Shown one piece after another: positions 22,901 to 32,985 of a stretch of DNA of 64,000 bases. This DNA is from Pseudoscleropodium purum (Eukaryota > Streptophyta > Bryopsida > Hypnales > Brachytheciaceae). Below the pieces are notes generated by a model, which saw only the letters and a list, made by a program, of their open reading frames with translations, had not been told where the DNA came from and ran no database searches. The stretch covers positions 10,354,001 to 10,418,000 of the forward strand of contig OZ017797.1 of NCBI GenBank assembly GCA_963969395.1, written 5' to 3'. Within the stretch, counting starts at the first letter, position 1. Every line of letters starts with the position of its first letter. The translations under genes were made by a program, and so were the position numbers.

Positions 22901-23761
22901 TGATTGTCAAATTACCTGGCCAAGTCGGTCCTTTGCAATCTTCCGGTACTTCAACTCGTCCGGTGCAATGTAGAATTTGTCCGAGTGAATGACCCCTGGA
23001 AGACGCTGTTTTTTGTAAAGAATCGCGTGCAGGAGCCCTGTTTCCAACGCCTGGTAAATAGCGTTCACCTCGTTCTCCTTCGTCTTGGTTGTGAGATGAT
23101 TTCCACGCCGGAGTGCCTCGTCGAGTGTCAGCTTCAGCGGCTTGTTGGGGTTGTCCCTGGCCTTCGCTTTTCTCTTTGGTTTGCTGGGCGACCCGGTCTC
23201 CTGCAGATCAGTTGCAGCGACTTCAGTCACTGGCGCCGCCACTTGCTTCCTCGCCGAGGGTACCTTTTTCTTCCCCTTTTCCAACTCACGAGCGATGAAC
23301 GCATTGTGTTCATCGCGCTCTATCTTCAAGCACTCCCAGCCCTGGATGAGGTCCTCTGCACTGGACGGCGTGTTTCCCGCGAACGTCATGCCCATCGACA
23401 TTGACTTCTGTCCACAGACCTCCTCCGTGCACTTGTTCACTAGCAACTCCACCGCGAAATAATCGGCAACTCCATCCGTGCTTCCCAGTGGCATCAAGCA
23501 TATCATGACGTGCACGGAATCGCCAACAGCCATGACGGACAATACACTTCCTTTGCCAGGGGTCATGTTCCCTTTCAGCTTGAAGGAGCATACGATCTCC
23601 ATTGTCGTGTCGGGTAACTGCCTCCAACATAGACCCCATTCTTGGATGGCCTCGATCGCTCGCCATGTTGCCCTCAGTGGATACCCGTCTCCCAATATCC
23701 GAGAGTTTGGGATTTGCTCACCCAGAAGGCGGGCCAAGAGAGTCGGTTTCCTACAGAACAA
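19952..23761 (-). pseudogene. ParB-like nuclease/methyltransferase-like element gene (copy B)
   Basis: Supported minus-strand exons are about 23750-22916, 22800-22321, 22208-20895 and 20785-19952; all three introns between them are GT-AG, phase 0 and 109-115 nt long. The 5' limit is uncertain: 23761 is an in-frame ATG, but an acceptor at 23751-23752 suggests an upstream exon. Exon 1 has a Lys-rich linker. Exon 2 contains VHWYIIGGQHTVTACRELAE, resembling the ParB/Srx signature (a hydrophobic strand, then G-x-H/R-R-x-x-A). A methylase-like NIWGGGNITEIALRNGR segment lies C-terminal, and a basic Ser/Pro-rich tail ends at TAG. ParB plus DNA-methylase is a known phage and plasmid architecture. Three in-frame stops break the frame: TAG 22633-22635, TAG 21876-21878 and TGA 21785-21787. 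A nuclease or methylase role is inference. Confidence 0.55.
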
Positions 23762-25280
23762 TACAATTGAATTCTCAGTACACTCACACTATGCACCTTC
23801 ACTTTGTGCATCCACTGTATCGGCTGCCAGCCGATACAACCTCTCAATCCCTAAACCCTACCGTCGGAAGCCATTTCTAGAAATTCCTAAGTCAACCGTC
23901 CTGGGATCATATCGGTTGCCAGCCGACATAGCTTAAGCTCAGGCTCCTAGTGAGTGCTGCAATGTATGCCGGCTGCCAGCCGATATAGCAAGTAATAGGT
24001 GCCTTAGAATTTCAATAGCTATCCTATATGATATAGCAAATGACAGTGTATCGGCTGGCAGCCGATACATGTAGTGAAAAGTACCTCTCAGTCGCCAAAT
24101 CGGAGGACGCCATCGCCAATGGACTCTGTCGCTTATCGGCTACTGAAGATGACTTGTCGGCTGCTGAAAAAGCACGCTTGCCTCACTCTCCTTCATTGTC
24201 GGCTGGCCAGAAATGCGTATCGGCTGCGCTAAGATGTATTGGCTGCTGCTGCTTTGCTTTGCGAGGGGATGTCAACTGCAAGCCGGACTGAAGGAGGGAG
24301 AATGGCAAAGTGAGAGTGAGTGAGGCTGAGAGTGAGTGAGAGTGAGAGCGAGTGACAAAGAGAGAGCAGGAGATGAAAATGGCAAATGAGAGAAAATGAA
24401 AGTGGCCAGGGGTGTATACCCTCTAAACCCTCGGCTGCCAGCCGGTAGGCGCAATCATGACAAACTGAGTCCGTTCTTCCATAAATTTCATCCATCGCAG
24501 GATTTCATCCGTTAGCATGTACTCCACATCCAGCAAAGTACATGGAAGTTACGAACACTCATTGCAGAGATGCGTATGTTTCCCAACACGATCTCCCGAT
24601 GCACGGACTTGTCTCTCTTGCAATCACCACAACTTCATCCTCTTCCAGATTCAAATTTCAGGCGCCAAATTCAGTTTCAGGCTTGCTCACCTAGGATCAG
24701 ATCTTGGAGGACTTCCATTTTCATTTTCATCTGCCCCACACATGCACTCAGAGCGTCCAAGAACCGTCAGGGAATTGCAGTGGCTTGTTGTGGAATGTTT
24801 ATGAGGGATGCAACATGATAGGGAATTCAGTAGACCTCAGTTCAGTGCAGCATTGAGTAGTCTTCAGGTTTAGGAAGCGCTCTTCGACAGTTGTTATTTG
24901 GCGTTTAGGCTTACATAGGATTTGCAGTAGGATTTGAATTGCTCCAAGCTACATTTGAATTGCAGTAGGATTCTAATTGCAGTAGTAGTCAGGAGCATTC
25001 TCGAAAATTAGTTGCCTGACAGAGGTTCAGGATTTCCTATTCGGTTGCACATGTGTTTCCATTTCATTATTTTTACTGGTCAGGGCATCTGTGGACAGTG
25101 CCTAGATCATAGGAAGCGCAAAATCTAGCTTCGTGCATGATCCCCAAAGTTCTAGCTGTACGGTCTTGCCTCTGTGCTTGACCGTACGGACAGTGGTATC
25201 GGCTGCCAGCCGATACCAATTTCTGTACCAGGAAGGTCGTGAAGCACCAGGTACATAGACGTATCGGCTGCCAGCCGATA
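22251..25280. repeat. Dispersed 19-bp palindrome, central cluster of element B
   Basis: Full-length copies start at 22251 and 22844 (both mid-intron), then 23818, 23910, 23967, 24049, 24429, 25197 and 25262 in the divergent control region. Those at 23818, 24049, 25197 and 25262 have perfectly matching 9-bp arms. Between 24133 and 24245 there are five half-sites (TATCGGCT, TGTCGGCT or TATTGGCT) that lack the second arm. Confidence 0.9.
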
Positions 25281-25340
25281 AGGTCATCACGGGTCTAACA
25301 GAGATTCCGACATAGTGGGTTCTGACTCCGATTTCAAATC
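23762..25340. promoter_or_regulatory. Divergent control region between the two arms of element B
   Basis: No credible coding frame is present in this 1.6 kb between the minus-strand ParB-like gene and the plus-strand transposase-like gene. It contains seven full palindromes, five half-sites, a telo-box (CCTAAACCCTA at 23849-23859), a second AAACCCT motif at about 24424 and a GAGTGA-rich tract. Telo-boxes and GA repeats are common in plant promoters, so a bidirectional promoter is likely. Binding of the palindrome by an element protein is only a hypothesis. Confidence 0.5.
24296..24406 (+). repeat. GA-rich (GAGTGA) low-complexity tract
   Basis: Interrupted GAGTGA and GAGAGTGA units run for about 110 bases on the plus strand inside the divergent control region. 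GA tracts like this are targets of plant GAGA-binding (BPC) factors; binding here is inference. Confidence 0.7.
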
Positions 25341-28300
25341 ATGAGTGGATCTGATGACTGGACATCGGGTGCGAGTCCTATTGAGGCATTCACGAAAAAT
25401 GGAGGCTCGGGAAGACTGAAAATGCAGAAGGGAGTTGTTGTGGCTCTTACACTGGAAGGATTATACTACTCCGGAAGGGCGGTCGTAGAAAGGGTGGTGA
25501 GCCGCGATCCCTACCTCGTACGCGTTCATGTCCTAGACGTTCCAAATAACCTCGATATGCCTCTTCCGTTTCCTGAGGGAGACATGGTGTTCCTACGACA
25601 CTGCCCAGGAAGGTCAATCGTGTGGGAGGCAGAGAACATCTATCCCCATGCAGAGTCTGAAGGGTCTTCTTCTGCTGGTGTCGGCCGGCAGCCGATACAA
25701 GTGGTCACAGATGAAAAACCCATACAACAATTCCTGTCACTCACTGTCAATATGGATGTCTCACTATTGCAGACTGTGGGCACAGATCTGCTGTATGCTG
25801 GTGTAGGTACAATTGTACAATGCTCTCCGAAGGGTTACTGGGAAGGCTTTCGCGTTCCACACAGCTTCTTCCTCGTTGTGAAGCTACTGCACGTCGTCGA
25901 TGATTTCCAGGATCAGAGTGTTTATTGCGAGATTCATGAATTCATGACACTCAAACGCTGTGTTGGATTCAAAATACTCTGGAGTGGTTATAAGGTCAAA
26001 CCAATCGAGACCTCCGTCCCAATAACCAAGGTTGTCGGCTGCCAGCCGACAGGAGAACCTGCGACCCATTTCATGCAGGCTCAAATCAATGGTAACTACG
26101 AGAGTGGTGGGAGTTCGAACGATGTACAGGTAGAATTATGTGATCCGGGAACACAGCGAGTACTTCCTATTGCATCAGATGAAGACGAGCGAGATGATAG
26201 GCTCTATTCGTCCGACGATGACAGCCGCGGGTCTGCAGAGGATCACCGCGATGTTCATGGTTACAGTACCTTTGGCACTGCCGTGTCCGACACAAGTGTT
26301 GCTGACAGCATGGATCATTCAGACACGTCTAGAGCTGATACTCAAAGTGGAGACAATGGCCATCCGGATGGAATGCAAGTTGGGCTTCCAATCCCAGATA
26401 GACCGCTCTGGAGAAATCAATACTGTGAACTTCTCAATGACGACTTCTCGGTTCTCGGAAGAGCCATGATCCAAGTCTACCTACCAGATGAGGCCTATGA
26501 TGATGGCGTCCTGGGCGACACGGATGTCGGGGTCATGTTCGTATCGGACAATGACGAACTGCAAATGACAACCATGCGTTGGAGGCTTACACACACAAGG
26601 TTGGAGGGTGGAAGGCTACTATCTGAAATTGTCACGCTCTGCTCAGAGGCTACTCTATTGAATAAGTCGAACAATAACGGAATGCAGGGGGTACCGAGAA
26701 ATCCATACCGCTCTGTGCGCAGAAGGGTGATTCCCAAGGATCACGAAAGCCAATCTAGGTTGCAAATGAAGACCTCGGAGACGGAGGTACGTAAGGTCAG
26801 CTCACAGAAGTGCTGTAAGCTCAGATGCTGCCAGACGTTTCCCTGGGAGGACACGAGGTCTATACGACGAAAGTTCTTCGCTTGCACATTCGAGAGTAGG
26901 AGGGAGGTAGCGTATGCGGTGCAGAGTCAGCTTCATGCAAGGGTTATTCCAGGAAAAAAATTCATTACTCTTGCAAATACAGACGTCTGCGAGAACGCAT
27001 GGTATATCATTCACGAGGTATCAAGGTCGGCCTATCATGTTTACAAGACTGCGGCCGTGGGAGGATCCGTTAACGGCTCGCATGGAAATGCGGGGGCCCG
27101 ACGGCCACGGCCACAAACAATCCAAGCTCAAGCAACCCTCAAAACGATCATCGACGACAATGCCGACAAAATGCCAAACGAGTTCAGAATGGTTGGAAAT
27201 AAACGCGTCGACAATCTCAAGGTCCTCCCCTCTACAATGAATTGGGATCACATGCACGAACAAGGCTGTCATTTGCAGTTTTGTCGGCTGCCAACCGATA
27301 CAACTCTATAGTCTTCCATGGAAACTCATCCATGAAGTCATGTTCTTCAGGTCAATGGAATATGTAATATGAAGCCGGTCTCGCAGTCTGCTATCAGCCG
27401 CCTTCGGAATGCTCATTTCAAAAACGTAGAGGTCAAGGCCGTAGGGAGCAATTTCTCAAAATGCACAAAATGTGACTTCCTGGTAGAGTTCATTGCAAAG
27501 TATCCAAGAGGTTGTGATGAGTGGCAGGCCTTGGTCGACGACAGAGAGAGACATCTCAATTACCAGCGCGCTTGTAGAAATGTATAAAGTGGATGGACCG
27601 CGCAGTCGGTGCAAAATCCATCAGAGTTCCTCTGCATTATTCATGACAAAATGGACACCACAAAGACTGCCATTCCGAGGATGCAGCGCATCACCAAGGC
27701 CACCGCAGGGCTAGGGAAAATACCAATCTCGTGTACTAGAATGCTCACACATGGACATGGTAATGGCGCGTATGCACATTACTCCACATCACTCTGGCCT
27801 GGGGATTAAAATTTCACAATTTCGTCCATCTGCAGGGTCCTCAGGGCCCTGGAACTACCACTTGTTCGGGAGTCCAAGATCCTCTTCTCGACTCCACCGC
27901 TAAACACCTTCTTCGAGGCTCTGCTTCATGGGAAATCGAGATGCAACTCGTCAATCCCGCAGGCCTCGGACATGGTGATCGACGCAATGAGACCAGGACG
28001 ACCTCAGGTCCCACTTCCGAGGAAATTGTTCTTGCAACTCGACAATTCAACAAAGGACAACAAAAATCGATTCCTCATGGCTTTCTGCTCACTGCTCACT
28101 GCCAGGCGCATATTCAAGGAAGTTTCAGTGGGGTTCCTTATTGTCGGGCATACGCACGAGGACATTGATGCGCACTTCAGTTATCTCTCTAAACTGATCA
28201 AAAGGAAGAACACATACGTACTTGCGGATCTCATGAAGGCGTTCATGGATTCACAGAAGACTGTAGCCTTCATTCCGGAGTTCGTGCAAGAAGTGGCGGA

Positions 28301-29369
28301 CTTCAAATCATACTTCAAGGGCTTCCATCATGATGGGGTGAACAAAATCATCGGGCTCGGAGATAAACACCTCTTCAAGTTCTACGTCGTGGAGGATGGT
28401 GTGGATCGTGGATGGCCGGTCATGAGGTACAAGCTCAGGGCCACAGATTCTTCGTGGCTGCCTCTTGGCGCACTTGTCAAAATGTGGACAGCGGACGAAA
28501 ATGGACAACCCAATATTCCACAGGGGGACCCTCGACCTGTGCCTTTCAAGGCACTCTAGGGGAATGTGGACATTAATACCAGAAGGCGAAATGCAGAAAA
28601 GGAAGTCGCAAGGGCTACAGAGTGCAATGAGAAACAGACATTTATCAAAAACGGAATAGCAAAGTTCATTGAGTTCTGGAAATCGGGAATGGCCAGAGAT
28701 AGATGGTACGCACAGGAAATGGCAGGCTGTGTGGCTTACTGGGAAAGAATTCAATCGGAGATCAATTCGGCGCTGCCTCAAACTCCTGCATTGCTTCAAG
28801 AAGGATTATGGCCGCTCTCTGACTGGACAAGAGATCACATGTCGACTTTTGTAGACAAGGGGGCGGAGGAGAATTATTCAGTAGACACCACTCCGGAGGA
28901 CGAAGGGGATCCCACTCCATACTGCGGACCTGCGAAGGACAGGCCGCGCTTGAGATTCAATCCATTCAAGGATGTTTTGCTCGAAGACTTTGTTCTTTGT
29001 CGACCATGTCACAACAATCATCTGCCTGTTTGGCTGGGATGGGTACTCCAATGTGTGGACATGTCTTCGGGGCCCACGTATGGTAATTTTAAAATTGAGT
29101 GGTGGACTCCGATGAAAGCCAAGAGGGAGTCAAAAGCGCTCATTGCGAGGGAGTGCTGGACCCGAAGATGGCACAAGGAACTTTGTCTTCTGCAGATGGT
29201 CCATGTCAACATTGTCTTGTACTCGCACAGAATGCCCTCACATGCAAAGAAAGGACCTCCCACATCTCATGTCATCCCGGAGGCATCCGTTGCTGCTGCT
29301 ATTGCGAATCTGGAGGCCGCGGGGGCAGCTTTAGACAGAGATGCAGACGAGGGCGGAGAGGATTACTGA
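25341..29369 (+). pseudogene. DUF7869-type, DDE/RNase-H-like putative transposase gene, interrupted
   Basis: Nearly the whole stretch reads in one frame. A 656-codon 5' block (25341-27311) ends with a Cys-rich segment (SSQKCCKLRCC) and a conserved helical region (VCENAWYIIHEVS, LPSTMNWDHMHEQ). After a short intron with acceptor at 27349-27350, the frame continues with VSQSAISRLRNAHF, FSKCTKCDFL, then IIHDKMDTTKTAIPRM, LFLQLDNSTKDNKNRF and FLIVGHTHEDIDAHF. These three acidic blocks fit the order of a DDE/RNase-H catalytic core, as in DUF7869 proteins. A 267-codon 3' block ends at TAA or TGA near 29369. In-frame stops at 27585-27587 (TAA), 27807-27809 (TAA) and 28557-28559 (TAG) break it unless spliced out. 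Two palindromes lie within the 5' coding block (25679 and 26033) without breaking the frame. Transposase function is inferred from family and position. Confidence 0.65.
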
Positions 29370-29674
29370 CATATCGCCTCGGACCTATCGGCTGCCAACC
29401 GATACAATAGTTTAGCTCTGGAGTTGTGTCACCATCACATTGCTAGACGGATCCGAGTCCTCGTTGCAGGTGTCGGCTGCCAGCCGATACTAAGGGCTTC
29501 GCTGCATGTCTGCTGACAAATCACATTTATTTGAATCTCCTATGGGGACGATGTTACAACAGTTTTATCTTCAGTGCACAGGCGATTTGCTCATTTATCT
29601 ATCTTTCATGTTCGTTGTCCTGTTTTTTGGTTTTGCGCACTTTATTGTGCTGTCTTATCGGCTGCCAGCCTATA
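25679..29674. repeat. Dispersed 19-bp palindrome, right arm of element B
   Basis: Copies start at 25679 and 26033 (both in coding sequence), 27282 (in the probable intron), and 29386, 29471 and 29656 (3' flank). The copy at 26033 is TGTCGGCTGCCAGCCGACA, arms perfect with the G/C variant at both outer positions. None occurs in the 2.1 kb that encode the putative catalytic core and 3' block. Confidence 0.9.
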
Positions 29675-29916
29675 TGTCAATGGGCACGGGATGGGTGCAC
29701 GGTCATAGGCACCGGTTCTGCTATTGCATAAAAACCGGTCCAAAATACAACAATCCACTTTTTTTTTGTACCCTCGGTTCTTCTGAACAAGGTGTGGGTG
29801 GGCTGCCGACACTTTTTTATCATTTGAAGCATGTTCTCTACCTTTTTTAATGTGGCTATGGACTATGAATTTGTCCATAATTTGTGCAATTGTCCATAAT
29901 TAGTTAAATATAGGTT
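29370..29916. other. Right non-coding arm of element B
   Basis: There is no gene. Three palindromes are followed by a degenerate half-site near 29800 and then by the terminal repeat. The arm mirrors the left arm in organisation but not in sequence except at the terminus. Confidence 0.6.
29861..29916 (-). repeat. Right terminal inverted repeat of element B, with internal duplication
   Basis: Read from the outside in it begins AACCTATATTTAACTAATTA. The segment AATTATGGACAA then appears twice, separated by a few bases, before the shared GGACAAATTCATAGTCC. The left end has this segment only once. Confidence 0.75.
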
Positions 29917-30895
29917 TAAAATCCATTTCATGCATATGAGGAAATGACACTAAAGTGGAAACACCAAAATCTATCAATGTGAACAATTTAGCATAGTTGG
30001 AGGCACCTTTTCCTAAAAATAATATTTCATAGTATTAACAAGTGAAAATCATGAATATTCAAAAAAAATAGTTTTTTTTGGATGTAGACCCTAATTTCTA
30101 TGAATTTTCAAAGAACTAGCTCCCTAAACCACTAAAATCATCAAATAGGTAGACCCTGAACCGAAATCCACAAAAACCAATAATCAACTAACGAAAATTA
30201 AATATGTGTCCTTCAAATGCATCAATGATTAAAAGTTGAGCATTTGTAGGACACATCAAAGGAAAGTTAAGGACAGATTTTGTGTCCGTCATTCTAGGAT
30301 GTAAGAATGGGGACATGGACACTACATTAAAGGATTTTTTGGGATCCAAGAGGGCCGTTTCAAGTAGTTGCCCTCTATAGTTCTGCCTATAGTGAGGTGA
30401 ATGCTATACTGTCAAAAAATTTATATTTTAAATAAATTAAATTAAATTAAATTAAAATTTTAAAAATAAAAACAAAGTTGAATTTTTTTTTAAAACGACG
30501 TGGTAGTCGCATTGCCATATCAAGCAATAGGTTTCGGCCAATTCACAGGGTCAGAGAATGGCTGGGAACTTGCAACCCTCCCGGAGCCTAGAAAATCCTC
30601 TAATGATGGGTGTTTCTACCTTAGTAGTATCATAACATGCTATAGATAATAAGTTAAAACAACAAAAAATGTATCCAAAATCACTTGATCACTTGCAAGT
30701 TTGCCACCGCCACCGCCACCGCCAGTATTATAACTTAAATAGAGTTGCACACTGCTCAAAGTGGCTCCTAACTCCACCTTACACTTGTCCTTATAACGAG
30801 CACCATTTCGGGTGTCTTCCCCTATCAGTTTCCCTTCTAAAATAGGGGTCGATTTTGAGGAGCCAGTGGGCCATCTTTTAGGTGTAGCTACTTTA
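29917..30895. other. Intergenic DNA with simple repeats and a diverged dispersed repeat
   Basis: It is AT-rich with an AAATT-type pentanucleotide repeat at about 30430-30460 and a short CCGCCA repeat at about 30697-30725. 30360-30620 resembles 15820-16100 and may be a transposon remnant. No gene is seen; the last part is probably XTH 3' UTR. Confidence 0.4.
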
Positions 30896-32985
30896 TTAGA
30901 AGCTGTTGTATGGACACTCGAGGGGCAAGCCACTCGGAAACCTTTGGGTGTCGGTGCAATAATCGTACACGACATACTTGCTCCGGTGCTTCTTCAGCTG
31001 CTTCATCTGTTTCTTCGTGAGCTTTTTTTGCGCCAAGAACCAATACTTCGCTGAATCGCTGCACCCGGAGATTTCAATAACATCGCAGGCTGTTTGTGGA
31101 ATTGCAGGGCACGCCGCGCATCCGTCCACACCATCGAAGCCCTCGTATTGCGCCACAAACGGCGCATTGGTGTAGTTCATTTTCACGCGACCACCTTCTG
31201 TCGCCCATTCACTTCCATCCCAGATGCTGCACTGGATCGCCATGGGTCTGCTCACGGGGTAGGGCACGTTGATCTCCTGGCTCTTGTTGTGGAACACGCG
31301 GATCGCCTTGTCATCGACAAACCATCTGCATACACACAAACAATTCAGGTTTCAGTTTGGGTTCACGATTAGGAGTACGATTAGGTTTGGATTAGGGTTT
31401 CGGTTGATTTGTGAATTTTATTGAATTACTCTGAAGGTTGGGGAGGAAATGAGGAATGAAGGGCGGGGAGTATAGTACAGACATGATGAGGTGTTGGTTC
31501 CACAGGACGGAGTATTTGTGGAAGTTGTTCCGGGGGTCAAAGGGCAAGTAGTGGTGCTGCTCCCGGTTGCCCTCGCCGTTCACGAAGAGATTGGTATGGA
31601 CGATGATGGGGTTCCCGCTGGTGTTGCCCAGAAACTCGAAATCGATTTCATCATGCCTGTCGGATTCTTTGGGTTGCGTCTCTGGGGAAGAAAACTGCAA
31701 AGAGAGTCACGGTGTCCTCTCTCAGTATCATGAATGGGTGAGTTAGTCTTCAATGAACTGAAATTTGATCACAAATTAAGTTATGGATCTGGATCGAAGG
31801 GGAAGAGGGCAATTGCGAAGGCAAAAAGCTACGTCTACAGTGAAGTGAGAAAATTTGAGGAAGTTCTTATGTACTTGAAAACGGAGCCCTAATCCCCCAA
31901 ATAGCGTACACCACTTCAGTGCAGCTGCACTATGCAATACTAACAGAGCGTCTTGTAGATTTGCGGCACTAAGCAACGGACCCAGCTTGTTCTATTTTCA
32001 AGCCAAAATGGTTACACATTGTCTTCATATTCTGGCGTAGGAAACAAACTAGTTTAATCCAAGTTTCGACTAATACTGAAAATCCACTAGTGCAACCCCC
32101 TTGTTGAAGCTCTATGAATACAATATTGGGAATACAACATCCCAATATTATTTCCTAAACAAGCATATTGTTTTTACAGTGAGGTCGCAGCACAGCATTT
32201 TCTTTTCTTGGAAGTGTGAACTGGTGCTCCTGAGAGTGAGAGAGAGAGAGAGAGCGAGCGAGCTGAGGACTAGAAAAAGTTAGGACTACCTTTGACATGA
32301 ACTGACTAGGTTCATGAAATGCAGGCTTACATAATAGGTCGCAATAACACCAGCTGATTCCTTTGGGATCAGTTTCAAGTACATGCTGTAATACCCGAAT
32401 ATGTACCGATTCTTCGATTGGAAGTGACCAACTGCACAAATCAATTGGCATTCAGAATACATTCTTCTCAACGGTACTGTACATGTCAGAAGCCATACTC
32501 AGAATTCAACAATTTTGAACAATAGGCAGTATTGATACTACACATCATTCTACTGACATCTAACTGACTTAGCAATTATAAAACGAATTCCGATTCTCTT
32601 AAAAATCCCACTTACAGTTTTGATTCGGTGAAGTGATCTTGAGGTCGACATGCATCCCATCGTCGCTCACCACTAATCCGCCATCAGGCATGGGTGTGTA
32701 CAGATTCATGTAATATCTGTCCCATGGAGCATTATGGGTGGGACGTCTCCGACTTTTGGAAGCTCGGCTGGGGATCACGCACTCGGTCCAGCGTGAAGAG
32801 CAACTGGAAGGAAGATCCTGCAGTCTGTCGCACTTACAAGCTGGTTCATGAATCATCTGGCAGAGAGGTGCGACATCTTCACCACCCGTGCTGTGAGCGC
32901 CATGAGCACCATAGCCTTCAAGATCTCCCAGGCTGTGAACCAAATAACTTGCTGTCAACATGATGAAAATCGCATTCTTCCACAT
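30896..32985 (-). CDS. XTH: Xyloglucan endotransglucosylase/hydrolase (GH16), four exons
   Basis: The enzyme cuts and rejoins xyloglucan chains in the cell wall. Minus-strand exons are 32985-32616, 32431-32331, 31694-31483 and 31325-30896, which join to a 370-residue frame with matching phases. The start at MWKNAIFIML gives a hydrophobic signal peptide of about 20 residues. Family landmarks are WDRYYMNLYTP, LVVSDDGMHVDLKIT, FQSKNRYIFGYYSMYLKLIP, the catalytic HDEIDFEFLGN (about 171-181) followed directly by a TSG N-glycosylation site, the WFVDDKAIRVF strand and the XET_C tail VVYDYCTDTQRFPSGLPLEC. Residues about 30-80, rich in Cys and Ser, are unusual between the signal peptide and the GH16 domain, so the N-terminal part of exon 1 is the least certain. 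All catalytic residues are present. Confidence 0.88.
32231..32264 (+). repeat. GA dinucleotide repeat in XTH intron 2
   Basis: A GAGAGTGAGAGAGAGAGAG tract followed by GCGAGCGAG lies inside the intron between exons 2 and 3 of the XTH gene. Confidence 0.8.

Larger units (their letters stand above)
17116..29916. mobile_element. Element copy B: 12.8 kb palindrome-rich DNA transposon with terminal inverted repeats
   Basis: Both ends carry the same inverted terminus: left begins AACTGATATTTAACTAATTA, and the right end read backwards begins AACCTATATTTAACTAATTA. Inside, from left to right, are two FCP1-like HAD blocks and a ParB/methyltransferase-like gene (minus), a 1.6 kb divergent non-coding region, and a DUF7869-type DDE-like gene (plus). 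Twenty-four palindromes lie within it and none was found outside the elements. Several in-frame stops suggest a non-autonomous or dying copy. No clean target-site duplication is visible directly: left flank GCATTTAG, right flank TAAAATCC. Confidence 0.75.

Noticed and set aside
22904..23404. 166-codon plus-strand frame opposite the ParB-like gene
   Set aside because: It is a shadow of the minus-strand exon, which has better splice signals and family resemblance.
1175..29674. CRISPR-like interpretation of the palindromic repeats
   Set aside because: Spacing is irregular (tens to thousands of bases), repeats are 19 bp, they fall in exons and introns of a plant element, and no cas genes exist.
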